A DNA stretch of 64,000 nucleotides, taken from NCBI GenBank assembly GCA_021464245.1, contig JADCRB010000043.1:4086794-4150793 (forward strand), read 5' to 3'. This document shows positions 58,744 to 64,000 of this stretch, piece by piece (position 1 is the stretch's first letter; each line of letters begins with the position of its first letter). The notes beneath the pieces were generated by a model. The model was not told the origin of the DNA and did no database searches. It saw only the letters and a program-made list of their open reading frames with translations. The DNA is from Carallia brachiata (Eukaryota; Streptophyta; Magnoliopsida; Malpighiales; Rhizophoraceae). The translations under genes were made by a program, and so were the position numbers.

Positions 58744-60328
58744 CCATTAATTTATCCATCAAAACAGTAAAACTTAAAGCAAACCCATAGTTTGGATCAG
58801 AAATCTCGCTAGAAACCTGTCCTATGGGCGATGGCCTTGCCAAGTCCAGGCCCTACTTTCACGCCTGGGACAGGACCCATGCCAGGCCCTAATTGAAGTC
58901 CCATGTGAATCTGAAAGGCCATGAGGTGGTCCTGAGGTGATTTGTAATGTTGTTCGACATGGGGCAACCAAAGTTAGTTTAAATATACAACCCACTGGGC
59001 AAAAAAGTACAGGACGTCATGTGAAGGGTTTAAAACTTTAAATGGGAGTTGAGTGGGGCACCCTCCCTCGTCGTCGTCAGTAAAAACTAGTTTGCTCTTG
59101 CAAAGCAACATTTATATAAGGAAAGGAAAAAGTTACAAATTTCGTTTTTATGGCATCTGAATGATCATCTAATAAAATGATAAGATATAATTTTTTAAAA
59201 TAATTATTTAACTTTTGTAATAAAAAAATTAAATATATCTTATTATTTTATTTTTGTTATAAAAAATATAACTATAATTTTTAAAAAAATTCATACCATT
59301 TCAATTAAGTAGAAATTCAGACACCAAAATTTTAGGTTCCATACCGACGCTTATTAGGAAATACTCTATTCTTTCAAAAGTTGTTCTTCCCTACGATGAG
59401 GTAAGAAATAAATGGATAAGGATATTTATGGTCAAATTTAAAATTAGACAATAATAATATAGTTATGTAATTTATTTAATGATATTTAATAATTTATTTT
59501 TTAAAATTTTAATTATTTAATGATTATGTTATTTTATTATTAATTAAATATTATTATCTAATATTTCACTTTAAAAAAAAAAAAGCTTTTAAAGGCTATA
59601 AAACATTAATTCAAACCTTGAGCTTCCGATTTCTAGTTGGCAGTGAGTGTGACTGACAAGGGCAAATCAAGGCCAATGTTTTTGTTGCGAGTGCATGCGG
59701 GGCGCTTTGCTCCTTTTTTGACAAAAGAAGAAGCTTATATTGGCTTCTCCTATGCTACTACTGCATCAGAAACCCAGTTTTTTGCATCTATGTGGCTAAG
59801 CTGGCCCTTGACTGAAAGTGAACCAAAAAAAAAAAAAAAACCCCTCGAGGAAACAGGACAGAGAGAATCTAACGTGATCGGGACATGTCAAATGGCCTTC
59901 GATTTTGACATCTCATTTCCGATTGTGTGAGAGAGAGACACTGTAGTGACAAGGAAAAATATAGAAACCAACTCAAATTATAGACACCTAATAAATATAT
60001 AATGATTTGAACTGTTAAATAAAAAATAATATATTAAATTTAAAAAATAAATAAATAAATTTTTATATATTATTAAACTAATTACATTTTTTTTTTTTTA
60101 CTTAAACAGAGCCTTGCCCAACTGACAAATAGGAAACGGTTAGGCAGGCGGGGGTTTCAAGTATTGCATGCAAAAGAGCCTTAATGGGTGATCAGTGCTA
60201 ATGTCTTCATAAGTGGATTTTCTTCTTCTTTCTTTTCTTTTGTTTCACTGAAAATTTATTCGTTGCCAAGTGTTGATGTCTCCATCTTATGCTCTGTGAA
60301 GAAATAAAGGGCTGTGTTCTTTGCATAA
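58744..60328. other. intergenic DNA
   Basis: AT-rich inverted motifs lie near 59160-59330 and 59430-59580. An open frame at 59637-59930 (97 codons, then a Lys run) has no domain. No gene called. Confidence 0.4.
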
Positions 60329-61076
60329 TTATTAAAACCAACCCGGACACTGACCCGGTTAGGCGACTAAGTTAGTGGATCATTGGTTTAACCAGTGGGT
60401 CAATAGTTTAACCAGTAGGTTATTAATTTTTAAGAAAATGAATATATCAAATAATATATATAATTTTTTTGTATAATTTAACATAATAATTATAATTTTA
60501 TAAATTAAAAAATATTTTATACTAATCAAAATTTTGATAAAAATTCTTTAAAAACTATTTTTTAATATCAATTGTAACATATTATTTGATATATGAATAA
60601 TTTTAAATTATTACATACAGAAAGATAGATAGTAAAAAGTAAAAAATTCTAAAATTGTACAAAACAATATTGTGTAATATTGTTTAGTATTATGAAAATA
60701 TTATTTTTATCGTTCACACAGTAAAAAGTTAAAAAATTAATAAATTTTAGTGTGTAAATATTATACAAATATTATTGTTCATGTAATAAAAAGTGAAAAA
60801 AAATATATTTTTTATTATTTGAATACCGTTCATCATTAAAAAATATTATTTTTACTGTTTATACAGTAAAAAGTGAAAAAAAAAATTATATTTTTTTTCG
60901 GTTAAAACACTGTTTATTATTAAAAAATATATATTATTTTTACTGTTTGAACAGTGAAAAAGTAAAAAAAAATAATTTTTTATTACTCAAATGACTCAAT
61001 TACTGTTCATGCGAACCAGCCCGGCCCAATGTCCGGGTCACCGGTCCGACCGACCGGGTTGGGCCGGGTTTAATAA
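60329..61076. mobile_element. AACCGG-type dispersed repeat, copy 3, with internal tandem units
   Basis: The left end TTATTAAAACCAACCCGG pairs with the right end, whose reverse complement reads TTATTAAACCCGGCC. The interior (about 60700-60985) has four diverged units of roughly 75-85 bases, each centred on a small palindrome such as tactgtttatacagta followed by aaaaagtgaaaaa. Non-coding. Confidence 0.6.
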
Positions 61077-61110
61077 CACTGGTTTTTTGTGAAAAAAAAA
61101 AGGGTTCTTA

Positions 61111-61455
61111 TATAAAAATATTACTAATTTTATTTAAAATAATAAATTTAATATTTATTTTAAAAATTAATAAATTTAACATTAATTTTATTTAAAGTAA
61201 CAAATTTAACACGTTGTGTAATTTTTTGAATAAAATTTATTTGTTTTGATGATATAATGTTAATTTATATGATTATCATGTCATCGAAACAAATATATTT
61301 TTATAAATCTATCACTGAAATTAATAGATTTTATTCATATAAAATTATTTCGTACTACATTTATTACTTTAAATAAAATTAATACTAGATTTGTTACTAT
61401 TTAAAGTTGGTGTTAAATTTATTATTTTAAATAAAATTAATGATATTTTTGTATA
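61111..61455. mobile_element. 345-bp long-TIR MITE
   Basis: The left arm starting TATAAAAATATTACTAATTT and the right arm (reverse complement TATACAAAAATATCATTAAT) align for about 140 bases, both holding TTTTATTTAAAATAATAAAT and a diverged second copy of that motif. The loop is about 60 bases. The target duplication was not resolved. Confidence 0.7.
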
Positions 61456-62806
61456 TTGACTAAAAAAATATCATTTAAAGGGTGTTTTCATTTTAGAAAC
61501 AAAATTTTCCTGACTTCATACAAAAATAACTTCAAAATAGTTTTAAAATGATGTAAAGATGATGTATATGTTTAATAATTGAATTTATTAAAAAATAAAT
61601 AAATTGTTCGGTCATTTAATAAAATTATATTACTATTTATTATTATTTAAATATAATTATATAATCTTAATCTTTTATTTTTACAACAGTCAAAAAAAAA
61701 TTAACAGTGTGGACAGAGAGTCGCAGCTGCTTCTTGTCCTTCTCATGTTATTGGGGTGTAACCATTCACCCTCAGTGATCTCCCACTCCACTTTCTTGCT
61801 TGTTGACCCCTCTTATTCGGCTTATTGGCAGTCGCTGTGATCTTTCTTTAGATTTTGTTTGGATTTTGTGTTCTCACGTGAATCTTTATTGCCACTTGAC
61901 ACATTAAATTCTAGCCCCCAGTGCTAAAATAGCACGCACTCTGTCTGTGTGCAACCCTACCGACTCAAAAAATCAGTTGTCTGTCGGAGGTTCAGTACTG
62001 TTAAGATAGAACTTAATGTGTTTTTGATGAAATTTGTTAGATATTATTCTTACTATCACATTTTTTTCACAAACAAAAAAATGGGCTAGAATCGCCTCTG
62101 CACACACGCACAAATCCATGTACTCTCTCTCTCTCTCCTTTGCCTCCAACTCAATAAGAAAAAGTTATAAGTGTGGCTGGAAAATACAGCCACGCAAAAT
62201 CCAAACTTGCTCTTGATGGAAATGAATATTGTGATTAGAAATGTTTGATGCGTGCAAGTTAGATAGAAGTAAAATATGATTAAAGCAATATGTTAGATGG
62301 TTGAATTTAAAAATATAAAAAATAAAAATTATTGATAAAAATTATTGAATAAATTATGCATTTATTTATATTTTTTAATTTATACTTATATAATATTACC
62401 TTATTATGATTATACATGGTGTTAGGATGACTTAGAGGCATGTTATTCCTTGAACAATTTGAAATTGGGAAATATAAGGAAAGATTTTTAAATAAAATTA
62501 AAATAAGATGAATTATTAAATTATTAAATTTTAAAAAATAAAAATTAATAAATTTTTAAATAATATTAAATAAATTATATATTCGTTTTAATATCACCGT
62601 CGTGGTGTCACCTGGCGCTGCTCGCTAAAATTTTAGCTGCTTTGGCGGATGGAATGTTGTCGCCGGACTCGAAAAATAACAAGAAAACACAAAAGAAAAA
62701 AAAGGACATAATATTGTCCCTTGGATTTGGATATGACTCCAATATATTGTCAGCCCCAAGCGCCCACTACTATTTGGTGTGGGCGATTGAGGTTCACGTG
62801 CGTACC
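61456..62806. other. intergenic DNA
   Basis: More complex patches at 61700-61980 and 62590-62800 carry short frames without domains. Otherwise AT-rich. Confidence 0.4.
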
Positions 62807-62859
62807 AGAGGAGCTCATTAAAATCTTTTTTTTTTTTTTAGAATAGAGGAGCTCATTAA
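62807..62859 (-). repeat. micro-insertion with perfect 15-bp direct repeat
   Basis: agaggagctcattaa at 62807-62821 and 62845-62859. The 23 bases between are aatc, about 14 T and agaat. On the minus strand it is an A-tailed insert beginning attct. Confidence 0.6.
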
Positions 62860-64000
62860 TGTGGTGATTAAAAATTTTCTAAGAAAAGAAAAAAAATAAA
62901 AAAATATTATTTATTTATTTTTTTCATAATTTTTTAATTATTATTTTTTTATTAATTATAATAATATTATTATTTTTTTTCTATTTATTTTTTTTGTATT
63001 CAATTAGATATTACTGATTAACATGAACTGAGCGCAGGGTTCCAAAATCAACTGTTTTTTTTTTTTTTTCTTGACATCTCGCTTTCTTCCTCTTTATTGT
63101 AATTGGAATGTCCACATCACTGACGACTTGGTTCAACAGGCGGACAAATTTTGTTTTCTGTTTGCATTCTCACTTTTCAAACCTTTTTTCTTCTTGTGAA
63201 GGCATAATAACTACAAACCTACGATAGTGGAGGGTAATCTATAGATATGACATGCAAGAGCGGATTTTGACAAATTTTTAAAAGAGAAAACTTTGATGAA
63301 AATAAGGAATTATATTGATTATTTTAAATAATAAATATTATATTTATATACTTATTTTAATTTTTTTTTAATTTTTATACAATGAAAACTTTTTTATATA
63401 AATAATTATTTAATTATTCAGTATTTTTTATACAACAAAAAAACTAGGTTTTTGAAAAAATAAATTGAAGCAGCTTGGGAAGAAAAAAAAAAAGAAAAAG
63501 AAAAAAAAACTGGTTTTTTAGAGAAAAAGAAAAAGAAAATCCAAAAAAAAAAAAGGCATTAGGCGCAGAAAGCCTAGAACTCCAGGCCTTGAAAATCTCA
63601 CAAACAACCACCGCCACCAGGCTAATTTCTGCCTTTGATGACTCTTCAGCCAACGATAATACAACATATAAGAACCAATGGGGGCACTTAACTGGATCCG
63701 CCCTTGATGACATGTGTAAAGAAAAGTTGTAAATATTGATGGACAAAAGGGTTTTTTTCTTGTTAAAATAAACAAGAAATTATGTGAAAAGGTAAAAGAA
63801 AAGAATGAAAAATATAGAGATTCAGTTATGAAGATTTATATATGTAATTCAAAGATTAATAAAGATTATAATTTTCTTGATAAATTGTGTATTTTAATAC
63901 AAGAATTCAAATATATATATATATATATATATAATAGAGATTACCTTACATATAAGATAATTATATTATAATAATACTAAAATTTTAAATTGATGTAATT
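62860..64000. other. AT-rich intergenic DNA to window end
   Basis: A/T simple sequence, an A-rich block at 63480-63560 and a (TA)n run at about 63908-63933. Open frames over the A-rich block are Lys/Phe-rich artefacts. Confidence 0.5.

Noticed and set aside
59637..59930. 97-codon plus-strand frame
   Set aside because: No recognisable domain. It runs through an A16 tract as poly-Lys, which suggests chance.
1..64000. CRISPR arrays, operons or prokaryotic features
   Set aside because: None seen. Introns and repeat types show plant nuclear DNA, and the direct repeats present are not regularly spaced with unique spacers.

Overview
The window is nuclear DNA from a flowering plant, most likely a eudicot and possibly a woody one. 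It holds spliced genes with AG/GT borders, a GRF transcription factor with a miR396 site, and an F-box gene. It also holds tRNA-derived SINEs, an L1-type LINE, an LTR retrotransposon and many short inverted-repeat elements. The sequence is strongly AT-rich and gene-poor. The species cannot be named from the sequence alone.

Four protein-coding genes are supported. (1) 4529-10423 (+) is a 12-exon gene for a 390-residue plant homologue of KIAA0930 (DUF2045). It reconstructs without a frameshift and uses one GC-AG intron. (2) 13505-14800 (-) is an intronless F-box protein with an F-box-associated domain. (3) 19996-22652 (-) is a four-exon GROWTH-REGULATING FACTOR of 591 residues with QLQ and WRC domains and a miR396 target site. 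(4) 54778-56507 (+) is a two-exon, 379-residue hnRNP/Musashi-type protein with two RRM domains, and its intron carries a SINE. I see no operon-like or pathway link among the four.

The rest is mainly repeat. 1-4.5 kb holds a 108-bp tandem duplication and a long-inverted-repeat MITE with a 9-bp target duplication. 10.7-19.3 kb holds several inverted-repeat elements, including a 502-bp MITE with a perfect 10-bp target duplication. 23-43 kb has no convincing gene. It contains AACCGG-type and CTCG-type dispersed repeats, SINEs, two diverged copies of a GC-cored repeat, and an approximately 1-kb GA-rich minisatellite. 43.46-51.14 kb is an LTR element on the minus strand (both LTRs, a primer binding site, a polypurine tract and a stub of gag) with a decayed L1-type LINE nested inside it. 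56.5-64 kb is intergenic, with two more SINEs and further inverted repeats.

The most unusual pattern is a set of about eleven tiny insertions, roughly 15-30 bp each. Each consists of little more than an oligo(A) or oligo(T) tract and is bracketed by a 9-17-bp direct repeat. In most of them a C directly precedes the A tract, as in the full SINEs of this window. They look like retroposition events truncated almost to the tail. I found no evidence of a new enzymatic system.
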